62,143 nt of DNA from Alphaproteobacteria bacterium (GTDB taxonomy: Bacteria; Pseudomonadota; Alphaproteobacteria; Bin65): the NCBI GenBank assembly GCA_021776685.1, contig JAJFFJ010000033.1, positions 1 through 62,143 on the forward strand, given 5' to 3'. Each line of letters starts with the position of its first letter. Positions within the stretch are counted from its first letter, which is position 1. This document shows positions 34,148 to 44,043 of this stretch, piece by piece. The notes below the pieces were generated by a model. It did no database searches and had not been told where the DNA came from. It saw only the letters and a list, made by a program, of their open reading frames with translations. Made by a program: the position numbers and the translations under genes.

Positions 34148-34674
34148 GCCGGCCTCCGGCCAATGCGCATCAGGCCCCAAACCGCGATGCCCGCCATCAG
34201 CAAAGAAGCGACGACGTTCCAGCCGGCTAGCGACAGGCCGAAGAGCGACCACGGCTTCTCATCGCAGCGTATGACCGGGCCTTGCTCTGCCCCCTGGATC
34301 AGTTTGGTCGGGTCCGGCGGTGCGGTGCCCAGGGTGTCACCGCTGCATCCGGCCAGCCCTTCCCACCATTTCGCCTCGACGCCCACATGGAAAAAGGCCA
34401 TTGCCGCACTGCCCAGGAGGCCAAGCGCGACCCCGCTCAGTAAAAATGCGCGCCAGCGTGGATCGGGCGCCAGAAACGCGGCGCCAGCCAGGATGGCCAC
34501 GGCGATATGGAAATAACGTTGCGGCATGCAGAGCGGGCAGGGTGGCAGGCCGCCCCAATACTGGAACATGAGTGCCCCCATCAGCAGCGTCGCGCTGCCT
34601 GCCAGCACCAGGGCTGCCGCACTGCGCCCATGGTCCTGTGGGGCAAGAGGGCCGTCGCTCGGGGTCTCCGTCAT
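34144..34674 (-). CDS. dsbB: Disulfide bond formation protein B
   Basis: A 176-residue four-helix inner-membrane protein. The quinone-proximal cysteine pair is in GGLPPCPLCMPQRY and the second periplasmic pair in LAGCSGD and VIRCDEKPW, so DsbB is complete. It reoxidises DsbA and passes electrons to ubiquinone, which fits its coupling to coq7. No dsbA is in the window. Confidence 0.93.
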   Translation of the reverse strand: MTETPSDGPLAPQDHGRSAAALVLAGSATLLMGALMFQYWGGLPPCPLCMPQRYFHIAVAILAGAAFLAPDPRWRAFLLSGVALGLLGSAAMAFFHVGVEAKWWEGLAGCSGDTLGTAPPDPTKLIQGAEQGPVIRCDEKPWSLFGLSLAGWNVVASLLMAGIAVWGLMRIGRRPA

Positions 34675-34783
34675 TCAGGAAATATAGGTATTGTGCTCGC
34701 TGAGCGCCACGGGGCCGGTGGTCACATACAGGTGGGCGGCCCCGTGGGCGGGATCATCAGAGACCCCGGGGGCAGCCGGTGGG

Positions 34784-35365
34784 TCACAAGACGTAGAAGA
34801 CCGCAACGAACCCGCCGACAAGGAGCACCATCACAATCGTGGTGAACAGCTTCAGCCGCTTGTCCATGAAGTTTTTGACCCACGGCCCGGTCCAGTAAAG
34901 CACCGCGCCCACGGCGAGGAAGCGGACCATCCGGGTGCTGTAGGAGGTCAGGTTGTATTCCCAGAAATCCATCTGGAAGAACCCGCTGGTGATCGTCACC
35001 AGTTTATAGGGGATCGGCGAAATCGCGCCGACCGCCACAATCCAATTGCCCAGTTCCCGGTATTGCTGGGCCAGTTTCTCTACCTGATCGGTCAGCCCGT
35101 AAAAGTCGATGATCGGCTGGCCAATGCTCTCAAAGGCGTAGAAACCGATAAGCCAGCCCACCATGCCGCCCGTGGATGATGCCAGGGCGCAGGCGATGGA
35201 CAGGATCCAGGCGCGGTGGCGCGCTGCGATCACCATGGGGACCAGCAACACATCCGCTGGGATGGGGAAGAAGGTCGCCTCCGCAAAGGCGAACACCATG
35301 AGGTACCACACCGCGTGCGGATGGGCGGCTTTCTCCAGGGTCCACTGATACAGGCGTTCGAGCAC
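34784..35365 (-). CDS. YqaA/VTT-domain membrane protein
   Basis: A 193-residue membrane protein of the DedA/VTT superfamily, YqaA type. VFAFAEATFFPIPADVLLVPMVI holds the re-entrant loop with E and PIP, and ISPIPYKLVTITSGFFQM corresponds to the second conserved hairpin. DedA-superfamily proteins act as phospholipid scramblases or undecaprenyl-phosphate recyclers. The start is GTG 35365. Confidence 0.88.
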   Translation of the reverse strand: MLERLYQWTLEKAAHPHAVWYLMVFAFAEATFFPIPADVLLVPMVIAARHRAWILSIACALASSTGGMVGWLIGFYAFESIGQPIIDFYGLTDQVEKLAQQYRELGNWIVAVGAISPIPYKLVTITSGFFQMDFWEYNLTSYSTRMVRFLAVGAVLYWTGPWVKNFMDKRLKLFTTIVMVLLVGGFVAVFYVL

Positions 35366-35500
35366 GGCGGTCGCTCAATCCAGGCGGGAAGGACAATGAT
35401 GGGCGGAAAGCCCGGCAAACCCACATAGCAGGCGCGTCCGTGGGCGTCTACGGATTGTCATGCTGGCGTCCTATGCCCGCACTTCCGCGCGACCGGTCGT

Positions 35501-36292
35501 CTACCAGTCAGTCTGGGAGCCGGTGAAGCTGGGTTTGCGCTTCTCGACAAAGGCGGCGACGCCTTCCCGGCCATCGGGTGATGCCGCCGTCGCGGAAATG
35601 CCCCGGGTCTCCAGCTCCATCTGGGTTTCCAATGAATTCGAGAAGCTGTCCCCCAGCAAGCGCTTGACCCAGCCATAGGCGCCGGTGGGCCCGGCCGCGA
35701 ATCGGCTCGCCAGTTTCTGCGCCTCAGCCATCAGCTCGTCCTTCGGCACCGCCCGGGTGGCCACGCCCATTTCGACGGCTTCATTGGCGTCCAGCTGGCG
35801 GTTGGTCAGGGTCAGCTCCATCGCACGGCGCATGCCGACAACCCGTGGCAGGAAATAGGACGACGAGCCGTCCATACACAGGCCTGCAGCGGTATAGCCC
35901 ATGGTGAATTTCACATGGTCCGCACACAGCACAATATCGCCGATCAGCGCCAGGCTCATACCGCCGCCCGCCGCCTGGCCGTTGACAGCAACGATCAGCG
36001 GCGCGCGCATGCGCATCAGTTTGGCAATTGCACCGTGGAAATAGGTGGTGCCGCTCTTGAGCAACGCATCAATTTTGGGGTCGCTGGCGAAGGATTTGAG
36101 ATCGCCGCCGGCGCAGAAGAATCCCTCGCCGGCACCCGTCAGGATCACCGCGCGCACGTCATTCGAATCACAGCGGATCGCGATCGGCAGCAACTCTTCC
36201 AGCGTTGGCACGTCCAGCGCGTTGGCGGCGTCAGGACGATTCAGGGTGACCGTGGCCACGCCGTCGGTCAGATCAAACAGGATGTTGGGCAT
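35501..36292 (-). CDS. Enoyl-CoA hydratase/isomerase family protein
   Basis: A 263-residue crotonase-fold protein: VTLNRPDAANALDVPTL, GEGFFCAGGDLKSF, and VNGQAAGGGMSLALIGDIVLCADHVKFTMGYTAAGL. It keeps both oxyanion-hole glycine segments. ATG 36292 has AAGGA six bases upstream; the frame stays open into the molybdenum hydroxylase gene but is a shadow there. It lies 50 bp downstream of the hydroxylase, probably in one operon. The substrate is unknown. Confidence 0.92.
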   Translation of the reverse strand: MPNILFDLTDGVATVTLNRPDAANALDVPTLEELLPIAIRCDSNDVRAVILTGAGEGFFCAGGDLKSFASDPKIDALLKSGTTYFHGAIAKLMRMRAPLIVAVNGQAAGGGMSLALIGDIVLCADHVKFTMGYTAAGLCMDGSSSYFLPRVVGMRRAMELTLTNRQLDANEAVEMGVATRAVPKDELMAEAQKLASRFAAGPTGAYGWVKRLLGDSFSNSLETQMELETRGISATAASPDGREGVAAFVEKRKPSFTGSQTDW

Positions 36293-36342
36293 TGTGTGTC
36301 CTTGGGTAGAAGGGTGTGTGGGGCCGCCAGGCGGCGCCGTGT

Positions 36343-38652
36343 TTATCCGTGAATTGCCCGCCACAACTTTTCGGACGTCGCGGGCATGACGACGGGTTTG
36401 CCAATGGCGTCGGTGATCGCGTTCATCACGCAGGGCATCCCGCCAACTGCGCCTGCCTCGCCCGCGCCCTTGATGCCGAGCGGATTGCTGGGCGTGGGTG
36501 ACGGATTGCTCTCCACCTCGATCATCGGGATCTGGTCTGCCTTGGGCATGCAATAGTCCATGAAGGAGCCGGTAATGAGCTGGCCATCGTCGGCCCAAAC
36601 CACTTCCTCGCAGATGATCTGGCCGATGCCTTGCGCCACCCCGCCCTGGATCTGCCCTGCCAGGAGCATTGGGTTCATCACCGTGCCCACATCGCCGACA
36701 ACCACATAGCGGTCGATTTTCATGACACCGGTGTCCGGATCGATTTCCACCTCGCACACATGCGTGCCATTGGGAAATGTGGGTGCGGTCGGTTTGTGGG
36801 TCGCAAATGCGGCCAGGCCGCCGTCCATGCCCGGCGGCTGCAGCGCTGGCGCATGGGCCATGCGGGCCACGTCTGTCAGGTCGATGGTCCGGTCGGTGCC
36901 AGCCACGGTAAAGCTGCCGTCGTCGAATTCGATGTCGCCGGCGTCGGTCTCGAAGTGATGCGCGGCGATCAGCTTGCCCTTGTCGATGATCTTGTCCGCA
37001 GCTTTGGCCAACGCGCCGCCGCCAAGACCCGAAGAACGGGACCCGAAGGTGCCGTGGCCGTAGGGCACCTGGTCGGTGTCGCCCTGGACGTAGCGGATCT
37101 GCTCGAACTCAAGACCCAGCCGGTCGGCCAGCAACTGCTTGAAGACGGTTTCGTGGCCCTGGCCGTGATTGTGGGTGCCGAGCTTGACCGTGGCGCCGCC
37201 GTCGGGGTCGAAGCTGATCTCCGCGCCTTCGTCAAACAGGCCTGCGGATTGCTCGATGGCGTTGGCGATGCCAAGTCCGCGAAGCTTGCCGCGGGATTCG
37301 CTGTCGGCCTTGCGGGCGGCGAATCCGTCCACATCCGCCTTGGCAAAGGCCTTGTCCATATTCTCTTCGAACTTGCCGCTGTCGTAATTGAAGACGAGGC
37401 CGGTCTGGAACGGCATGGCGTCAGCGGGAATGATGTTCTGGCGGCGCAGGGCGACCCGGTCGACGCCCAGCTCTTTCGCTGCCTGATCGACGACCATTTC
37501 CATCATCGTTGCCGACTCCGGCCGTCCGGCGCCGCGGTAGGGGCCGATGGGCACGCAGTTGGTGAAGGCGGCGGTGACATTCACATAGGCGCAGGGCGTT
37601 TTGTAGACGCCGATGACCGAGCCCATGTTGCCAAATGTGGGGAACGGACCGAAGAGTGAGAGATAGGCGCCGAGGGACGCCTTGCTGGTGACCCTCAGAC
37701 CCGTGAAGTCATTATCGGCGTTCAGCGCCAGTTCCACGGTCAGACGCGAATCGCGGCCATGGTCGTCTGAGACAAAGGCCTCGCTGCGGTCGCCATTCCA
37801 TTTGACTGGCCGGCCGACCTTGCGCGCCGCCCAGAGGACCAGTGCCTGCTCTGGGAAGATGCCGCCGCGCAGACCGAAGCCGCCACCCATATCGTTGGCG
37901 ACAACGCGAATCTGCCGCTCCGGCACATGAAAGACCTGCTGCGCCAGGAACCGGCGGGTGTCGTGCGGGCCCTGGGTGCCGCCCCAGAGCGTGAAGCGCT
38001 CATCGAACTTGTTGTATTCGCCAAGTGCGGCGCGCGGCTCCATGGGGTTCTGCACCACCCGGCTCACATGAATGTCGAGCTTGGAGACGTGGGCGGCGTC
38101 AGCGAATGCCGTATCGACCGCCGCCTTGTCACCCATCTCGCGGGCGAAACAGATGTTGTCCGGGCACTCATCCCAAACAGCCGGCGCGCCGGATTCAATG
38201 GCGGCGGCAGGGTCAGTGACCGCCGGCAGTTCATCATAGTCGACGTCGATCAACTCCGCCGCGTCTCGCGCCTGGTCGTGGGTCTCGGCCACCACCATGG
38301 CCACATAGTCGCCAACGAAGCGCACCTTGTCGGACAGCAGGGCCGGCCGATCGGGATCGAACATCGGCGTGCCGTCCGGCCGCTCCAGCGGCAGTAGCGA
38401 GGATACCAGACAGGGCAGGCCGCCATGGCCGTCCGCCGCCCAGTCCGCCCCGGTCAGCACCGCCAGCACCCCCGGCGCCGTTTCTGCCGCCGAGGTGTCC
38501 ACAGACACGATCCGCGCATGGGCGACCGGCGAGCGCAGGATATAGGCGCGTGTCTGACCGGGCAGATTGATGTCATCGGTATAGCGGCCACCGCCGCGCA
38601 ACAAACGCGGGTCTTCAACCCGCGGCACAGCCTGTCCCATGCCAAACTTCAT
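36343..38652 (-). CDS. Xanthine dehydrogenase family molybdopterin-binding (large) subunit
   Basis: A 769-residue Mo-hydroxylase large subunit of the CoxL/XDH family. QAVPRVEDPRLLRGGGRYTDDI opens the first domain; GGGFGLRGGIFPE and GPYRGAGRPESAT are molybdopterin-domain motifs; the catalytic Glu is in IKGAGEAGAVGG. The active-site loop has YRGAGR, not the AYRCSFR of true CO dehydrogenase, so it belongs to the 'form II' or general hydroxylase group. The FAD and 2Fe-2S subunits are not encoded next to it. ATG 38652 is used, with GGAGG upstream. Confidence 0.93.
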   Translation of the reverse strand: MKFGMGQAVPRVEDPRLLRGGGRYTDDINLPGQTRAYILRSPVAHARIVSVDTSAAETAPGVLAVLTGADWAADGHGGLPCLVSSLLPLERPDGTPMFDPDRPALLSDKVRFVGDYVAMVVAETHDQARDAAELIDVDYDELPAVTDPAAAIESGAPAVWDECPDNICFAREMGDKAAVDTAFADAAHVSKLDIHVSRVVQNPMEPRAALGEYNKFDERFTLWGGTQGPHDTRRFLAQQVFHVPERQIRVVANDMGGGFGLRGGIFPEQALVLWAARKVGRPVKWNGDRSEAFVSDDHGRDSRLTVELALNADNDFTGLRVTSKASLGAYLSLFGPFPTFGNMGSVIGVYKTPCAYVNVTAAFTNCVPIGPYRGAGRPESATMMEMVVDQAAKELGVDRVALRRQNIIPADAMPFQTGLVFNYDSGKFEENMDKAFAKADVDGFAARKADSESRGKLRGLGIANAIEQSAGLFDEGAEISFDPDGGATVKLGTHNHGQGHETVFKQLLADRLGLEFEQIRYVQGDTDQVPYGHGTFGSRSSGLGGGALAKAADKIIDKGKLIAAHHFETDAGDIEFDDGSFTVAGTDRTIDLTDVARMAHAPALQPPGMDGGLAAFATHKPTAPTFPNGTHVCEVEIDPDTGVMKIDRYVVVGDVGTVMNPMLLAGQIQGGVAQGIGQIICEEVVWADDGQLITGSFMDYCMPKADQIPMIEVESNPSPTPSNPLGIKGAGEAGAVGGMPCVMNAITDAIGKPVVMPATSEKLWRAIHG

Positions 38653-38847
38653 GGCGTTCTCCTCCCCCAACAGTTTTGTTGAGGCGAATTTAGCGGGGCA
38701 GGCGAAGCCTGAACAGTGGGTTTTCGGTTGCTACCGACTGGAATGGTCGAATGCGCAATGAATCATGCGCACTTCTTTTTTCTCCGCGGCCGTTCCTGGG
38801 GAGAGTCGCCGGCCCGCTCCCTCTCTTGTTTGCCGGGGTGGGAAGCC

Positions 38848-38875
38848 CGTCGTTCCCGCCTTCGCAGGAATGACG
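38848..38875. repeat. Palindromic interspersed repeat (GTCATTCC-type)
   Basis: A 28-bp near-palindrome (CGTCGTTCC...GGAATGACG) of the kind that occurs as scattered copies in many proteobacterial genomes. When translated it gives the familiar spurious signature VVPAFAGMT. It lies in the 259-bp region between the hydroxylase gene and the M20 peptidase gene. Only one copy is in this window. Confidence 0.7.
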
Positions 38876-38911
38876 TATAGAGAATGGCTCTGGCCCTCAG
38901 CGAAAATTCAC

Positions 38912-40195
38912 ATGACCGATACTCAATTGCAGCAACAGATCCTCGATGCCGTCGATGCCCAATTCGACGAGCAGGTGGCGTTCACCCGCGATCTGGTGGT
39001 CTATCCGTCGCTCCGCGGGCAGGAACATACGGCGCAGGAGTTTCTCTATAACGCGCTGGCGGGCCGGGGCTACGCCATGGACCGCTGGGCCATCGACATC
39101 AGCGAGATCGAGAATCACCCGGGATTCTCGCCGGTCACGGCCAACTATGACAACGCCATCAATGTTGTCGGCACCCACACCCCGCGGGAGCCGAAAGGCA
39201 AGTCTCTGGTGTTGAACGGCCATGTAGACGTGGTGCCGACAGGGCCGACCGACATGTGGAGCAACCCGCCGTTCGAGCCCCATGTGGACGGCGACTGGCT
39301 GTTCGGCCGCGGCAGCGGCGACATGAAGGCCGGCATTGCGGCCAACATCTATGCGCTGGATGCGCTGCGGTCGCTCGGCTACCAGCCGGCCGCAACCGTC
39401 TACGTACAGTGCGTCACCGAGGAAGAGTGCACGGGCAATGGCGCGCTGGCCTGCATGGCCCGGGGCTATCAGGCGGACGCGGCGATCATTCCGGAGCCGG
39501 TGGACGACATGCTGGTGCGCGCCAATGTGGGGGTCATCTGGTTTCAGGTGAAGGTGCGCGGCCTGCCGGTGCACGTGCGCGAGGCAGGCGAGGGCTCGAA
39601 CGCCATTGAGGCGGCCTATACCCTGATCCGGGCGTTGCGCGGACTTGAGAAAGACTGGAACAGCCGCAAGGACCAGTACCCGCACTTCGGCGATACCGAC
39701 CACCCGATCAATTTCAACATCGGCAAGATCCGGGGCGGCGACTGGGCCTCTTCCGTACCTGCCTGGTGCACCCTCGACTGCCGGATAGCGCTGTTTCCCG
39801 GCATGACGGCCGCGGACGGTGCGCGGGAGATCGAGGATTGCCTGCAGACCGCCGCGCGCAACGACCCCTTCCTCGCAAACAACCCGCCAGAGGTGGTCTA
39901 TAACGGCTTCTTCGCCGAGGGCTATACGCTGGCCGAAGGCAGCGAGGCCGAGGCGGTGCTCGCCCGCACCCACGCCCAGGTCTATGGCCACGACCTCAAA
40001 AGCTTCATCACGCCGGCCTATCTGGATGGCCGGGTCTTTGTGCTTTATCAGGATACGCCCTGCCTGGTGTATGGCCCGATCTCGAAGCATATCCACGGCT
40101 TCGACGAACGTGTCAGCCTGAGTTCGACCAAAAAGGTCACCCAGTCCATCGCCCTCTTCATCGCCGAATGGTGCGGGTTGGAAGCGATTGACTGA
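38912..40195 (+). CDS. ArgE/DapE-type M20 deacylase/peptidase
   Basis: A 427-residue M20 zinc hydrolase. Metal ligands are in LNGHVDVVPTGP (His, Asp), GRGSGDMKAGIAA (bridging Asp), VTEEECTGNGAL (catalytic and ligand Glu pair) and the C-terminal SKHIHGFDE. A dimerisation domain sits at about 205-320. It hydrolyses an N-acyl amino acid or peptide; the substrate is unclear. ATG 38912 is used because the upstream in-frame extension to 38765 translates an interspersed repeat. Confidence 0.93.
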   Translation: MTDTQLQQQILDAVDAQFDEQVAFTRDLVVYPSLRGQEHTAQEFLYNALAGRGYAMDRWAIDISEIENHPGFSPVTANYDNAINVVGTHTPREPKGKSLVLNGHVDVVPTGPTDMWSNPPFEPHVDGDWLFGRGSGDMKAGIAANIYALDALRSLGYQPAATVYVQCVTEEECTGNGALACMARGYQADAAIIPEPVDDMLVRANVGVIWFQVKVRGLPVHVREAGEGSNAIEAAYTLIRALRGLEKDWNSRKDQYPHFGDTDHPINFNIGKIRGGDWASSVPAWCTLDCRIALFPGMTAADGAREIEDCLQTAARNDPFLANNPPEVVYNGFFAEGYTLAEGSEAEAVLARTHAQVYGHDLKSFITPAYLDGRVFVLYQDTPCLVYGPISKHIHGFDERVSLSSTKKVTQSIALFIAEWCGLEAID

Positions 40196-40272
40196 CGTCC
40201 TGCTGGCGGCCAATCCCTCGATATGTCGCCGAGTCGAAGGATGTTCGACTCCCCCTCACAATAGAGACACCC

Positions 40273-42366
40273 ATGCCCGATAAACCCTGGCTCACGCACA
40301 CGCCTCCCACCGCCGAGAAAATTCCGGTCGAAATCGCCCGACACGGCGACACCCGCGTCGACGATTACGCCTGGATGCGCGACCCCGGCTATCCGGAGGT
40401 CACGGACGAAAAGATCCTGGCCCATCTGAAGGCGGAGAACGCCTATCGCGAGGCGGTGATGGCGCCGCTCGCAGATCTGCAGGAAACGCTGTTTCAGGAG
40501 CTAAAGGGCCGGATTAAGGACGACGACAGCGGCGTCCCTATGCGCAAGGGCGATTGGTATTGGACCTGGCGGTTTGATGCCGGCGCCCAGTATCGCACTT
40601 ATCTGCGCATTCCCCTGGCAGACGGCCCCGATGGGGACGCAGCCACCGTTCTGGACGAAAACCTGCTCGCCGAGGGTCATGATTTTTTGGCGGTTCGCGG
40701 GCTGGAGGCCGAGCCGGGTGGTCAGATTCTCGCCTGGGCGATGGACACGGATGGCTCGGAGCAGTTCACCATCCACTTCCGCGATCTGGAAACGGGCGCG
40801 GACCTGCCGGACGCCATTCCCGGCACCAGCGGCACCTTCGCCTGGTCCACAGACAGGCAGACGCTGTTCTATCTGAAGCTCGATGATCAGCAACGGCCTT
40901 CCAGCGTCTGGCGGCACCGGCTTGGCGCCGACGTGGCGGACGATGTGCTGGTCTATGACGAGCCTGACCCCGGTTTCTTCGTCGGCGTGGATCTGACGCT
41001 GGACGAGCGCTTCATCGTCATTGGTTGCGGCAACAACGAGACCAGTGAGGCGCGCCTGATCTCTGCGGATCAACCGGAGGCAGAGGCGCGGGTGGTGGAG
41101 CCGCGGCACACCGGCCGCCTCTATGACGTGGAGCATGCCCATGGGCGCCTCTACATTCTGACCGACGACACACATCCCAACAGGCGGCTGGTGACAGCGC
41201 CGGCCGATGCGCCCGGCCGGGACAACTGGCAGGAACTGATCGCGCCGTCGGACGACGTATACCTGTCCGACCACGCGCTGTTCCGGGATCATCTGGTAGT
41301 TAGCGAGCGGGAGGCAGCGGTCAATCACCTCCGCATTCACCGGCTTTCGGACGGCGCCGAGCACCGCGTCGACTTTCCTGAACCCGCCTACTCAATCCAT
41401 CTGGTCGGCCATCGTGAGTTCGACACCTTGGAAATTCGGCTGGTCTATCACTCGCTGGTAACGCCACCGACGGTGTTCGACTATCACCTGGAGACGCGCG
41501 AGAAGACCGTTCGCAAGGTACAAGAAATCCCGTCGGGCTACGACGCGGAACAATATGTGTCCGAGCGGGAATGGGCGACCGCCGACGATGGCGAGAAAGT
41601 GCCGGTGACGATCGTCCGCCGGAAAGATACGCCGGTGGATGGCTCGGCGCCGCTCTATCTCAATGCCTATGGCTCCTACGGCGCGACCATCGACCCCTAT
41701 TTCTCGACCCATCGCCTGTCGCTGCTCGACCGGGGTTTTGTCTGGGCGCTGGCCCATCCGCGCGGGGGTTCGGACCTGGGCCGCCGCTGGTATGAAGCGG
41801 GCCGGCTCGAGCACAAGGAAAATACCTTCAGGGACATGGTGTCCGTGGCGAAACACCTGGCGGCGGAAAACTATACCCGCGAAGGCCGGATCACCCTGAG
41901 CGGTGGCAGCGCCGGTGGCCTGATGGTGGGGGCGACGATCAACCGGGCGCCGGAGTTGTTTCACGCGGCCGCGGGTCATGTGCCCTTCGTGGATATGCTC
42001 AACACCATGCTCGACGACACGCTGTGGCTGACCCCCGGCGAATTCCCGGAATGGGGGAACCCGATCGAGGATGAAGCCGCCTATCGGCGCATAAAAGGCT
42101 ACAGCCCCTATGACAATGTTACCGCCAAAGGCTACCCGCATCTCTACATCACCGGCGGGCTCAGTGACCCGCGGGTTACCTATTGGGAGCCGGCCAAGTG
42201 GCTGGCGAAGTTGCGCGATCTCAAGACCGACGACAACGCCGCGGTCATGCGCATGAATATGGGCGCAGGGCACGGCGGCGCGTCAGGCCGCTACGAACAC
42301 CTGCACGAACTGGCCGAGGAATATGCCTTTCTGCTGATGATCTACGGGATGTCGGAGGCCGGCTGA
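40273..42366 (+). CDS. ptrB: Oligopeptidase B-type S9 prolyl oligopeptidase
   Basis: A 697-residue S9A peptidase: N-terminal beta-propeller (about 70-410) and C-terminal alpha/beta hydrolase. The nucleophile Ser is in LSGGSAGGLMVG, and the catalytic His region reads MGAGHGGASGRYE. DDYAWMRDP at the start and SYGATIDPYFS are oligopeptidase B hallmarks. It cleaves short peptides after basic residues in the cytoplasm. It lies 77 bp downstream of the M20 gene on the same strand and converges with the aldolase gene. Confidence 0.93.
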   Translation: MPDKPWLTHTPPTAEKIPVEIARHGDTRVDDYAWMRDPGYPEVTDEKILAHLKAENAYREAVMAPLADLQETLFQELKGRIKDDDSGVPMRKGDWYWTWRFDAGAQYRTYLRIPLADGPDGDAATVLDENLLAEGHDFLAVRGLEAEPGGQILAWAMDTDGSEQFTIHFRDLETGADLPDAIPGTSGTFAWSTDRQTLFYLKLDDQQRPSSVWRHRLGADVADDVLVYDEPDPGFFVGVDLTLDERFIVIGCGNNETSEARLISADQPEAEARVVEPRHTGRLYDVEHAHGRLYILTDDTHPNRRLVTAPADAPGRDNWQELIAPSDDVYLSDHALFRDHLVVSEREAAVNHLRIHRLSDGAEHRVDFPEPAYSIHLVGHREFDTLEIRLVYHSLVTPPTVFDYHLETREKTVRKVQEIPSGYDAEQYVSEREWATADDGEKVPVTIVRRKDTPVDGSAPLYLNAYGSYGATIDPYFSTHRLSLLDRGFVWALAHPRGGSDLGRRWYEAGRLEHKENTFRDMVSVAKHLAAENYTREGRITLSGGSAGGLMVGATINRAPELFHAAAGHVPFVDMLNTMLDDTLWLTPGEFPEWGNPIEDEAAYRRIKGYSPYDNVTAKGYPHLYITGGLSDPRVTYWEPAKWLAKLRDLKTDDNAAVMRMNMGAGHGGASGRYEHLHELAEEYAFLLMIYGMSEAG

Positions 42367-42367
42367 C

Positions 42368-43099
42368 CTACACGCCGTCCAGATCTGCGCGGTGGCACCA
42401 GAAGTCCCAGGTGCGTTCGGCGACCAGGGGCAGGGCGGTCATGTCGGCAGTGGCGGCCATTTCGCCGGGGCTGAGCGTGATCATGTCCCCGCCAAGCAAT
42501 TGTGAATCCAGCACCAGCCGCGCATTGACCTGCAGATAGATCGCCAGATGCACGGCGCGCTTCAGGGTCTCCGCCGCCACCACACAGCCGTGGCCGCGCA
42601 TCAGGGAAACAGCCCCGCCGCCCAGCGCGGTCGCCAGGTCGCGGCCCTGGTCCTGGGTGGTGACCAGCAGGTTGGTGTCGCCGAACCGGTCGCGTATGTC
42701 CCAGACCGGCACGGTGTCGTTGCCGCCGCCGACAATGCCGCCCGCAACATGCAGGATCTGTGGCAGGGGCCGGCCGGTCACACCGAAGGGAATCACCGCG
42801 TGGCTGTGATTGTGCACCACTGACATCACATCGGGGCGGGCCTCGTAGATGGCGCCGTGGATCGGTCGCTCCGCATACATGGGCCGGTCTCGCTGGTCCA
42901 CGGGGGCGTTGTCCAGGCCGTATTCCATCAGGTCGCCGCGGTTGACGATGCCCGGGCTTCGCGAGCAGGACAGGAAATATCGCTCCGGGTTGTCCGGATG
43001 GCGAATGCTGACATGGCCGAACGCGTCGACCACATCTTCCCGCGCAAGGATTCGATTTGCGACAGCCAAATCCCACAGGGCCTGATCAAGATTGGACAT
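42368..43099 (-). CDS. Class II aldolase/adducin family protein
   Basis: A 243-residue class II aldolase-like protein (fuculose-phosphate aldolase/RhaD fold). Zinc-ligand His residues are in SVVHNHSHAVIPFG, and SLMRGHGCVVA holds the further conserved His. VDAFGHVSIRHPDNPERYFLS opens the domain. Members include aldolases, epimerases and decarboxylases; the reaction is not deducible. Its end abuts the ptrB stop (one base between). Confidence 0.9.
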   Translation of the reverse strand: MSNLDQALWDLAVANRILAREDVVDAFGHVSIRHPDNPERYFLSCSRSPGIVNRGDLMEYGLDNAPVDQRDRPMYAERPIHGAIYEARPDVMSVVHNHSHAVIPFGVTGRPLPQILHVAGGIVGGGNDTVPVWDIRDRFGDTNLLVTTQDQGRDLATALGGGAVSLMRGHGCVVAAETLKRAVHLAIYLQVNARLVLDSQLLGGDMITLSPGEMAATADMTALPLVAERTWDFWCHRADLDGV

Positions 43100-43491
43100 G
43101 GGCGATATAGCTCCCGTCTGGATGCGCCGGAATTCGGCAATTGATGACTTGTCACTTTAGGACCTGGGCCGTCAATTTGACTGTGCAATTTTGCATAATG
43201 ATTTTTCAAGGTTTGGCTGACACGCCGGCCATTAAGCAAGAATCTTCAGCAAAACTCGAACTATTTATCAACGAGTTGGGCCGGCCGCACGGTAAATTTT
43301 AAGTCGAAATTAACCATGTGCGTCAGCCATTCCTCAAAAGTCTTCCGGCATAAATCCAAACCGTGAGGAGTCAAGAGTCAGGGGTCCCGCACAACGGGGA
43401 TGGGCAATTGCCCATAATCGTACCTACCGAGGGTGTGGGAACTGGACCGTATTGGTCCCTGGCTGGAACTAACGGTTTTGGAGGACCAATT
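43100..43491. other. 392-bp intergenic region upstream of the pilus-like locus
   Basis: AT-richer region between the class II aldolase start and the first subunit gene. It includes the short dyad TGCAA-TT-TTGCA (43184-43195) and a hairpin AACTCG/CGAGTT (43253-43277). These may be regulatory. Promoters for both divergent genes should lie here, but I could not place -35/-10 boxes with acceptable spacing. Confidence 0.5.
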
Positions 43492-44019
43492 ATGCGCAAA
43501 ATCACGATCGCAAGCGCGCTCATCGCGGCACTTCTCGCCGCTACACCTTTCGGTGGTACGGCACATGCTGCCAACCAGGGTTCCCTGGGCGCCACGTCGA
43601 CGGGTGACATCGATATCAACCTTATTGTGCCCAATCTGGCGCAGATCTCCCGTCTCAACGACGTCGGCACCACCTGGTCCGGCGGCAATGTTGTCCTGAA
43701 CGAGAGCTTCTGTGTGTTCAGCACCACCCGCCTCTATACGATCCAGGCGGACAGCACCAACGGTACTGGCACGACCTTCCGCCTGCACGACAGCGGCAAC
43801 TACATCCCGTACGAGGTCGATTGGACCGATACGGGCGGTACGCCGGCCAATATGGATCATGGCACGCCTCTGGCCAGCCAGGCCACCACGGCCACGGCCG
43901 TGGATTGTGGCGCCGCCGACAATACGACGCTGACCATCAACATCACCGGAACCGACATCGCGGCGGTACCGGCAGCGACGTACACCGATACGCTGACACT
44001 GCTGGTCACCCCCCAGTAA
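43492..44019 (+). CDS. Secreted pilus-subunit-like protein 1 (candidate major subunit)
   Basis: A 175-residue protein with a signal peptide (MRKITIASALIAALLAA to HAA, about residue 26). The mature part is beta-rich and acidic, with two cysteines (C79-type in ESFCVFS, and VDCGAAD). It starts LGATSTGDIDINLIVPN and ends with the strand TYTDTLTLLVTPQ. The third subunit (44710-45177) ends in the similar SGSYTGRLTIVVSPI, so they are paralogous. I infer a fimbrial subunit because the genes precede an usher-like gene. GGAGGACC is a good RBS for ATG 43492. A terminator follows the gene, consistent with higher expression than downstream genes. Confidence 0.7.
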   Translation: MRKITIASALIAALLAATPFGGTAHAANQGSLGATSTGDIDINLIVPNLAQISRLNDVGTTWSGGNVVLNESFCVFSTTRLYTIQADSTNGTGTTFRLHDSGNYIPYEVDWTDTGGTPANMDHGTPLASQATTATAVDCGAADNTTLTINITGTDIAAVPAATYTDTLTLLVTPQ

Positions 44020-44043
44020 GTAGTATATCGGCCCTGTCCCAGG

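Noticed and set aside
43177-43199. TTGACT ... CATAAT as a sigma-70 promoter for the pilus-like locus
   Set aside because: The spacing of 11 bp is too short for a sigma-70 promoter.
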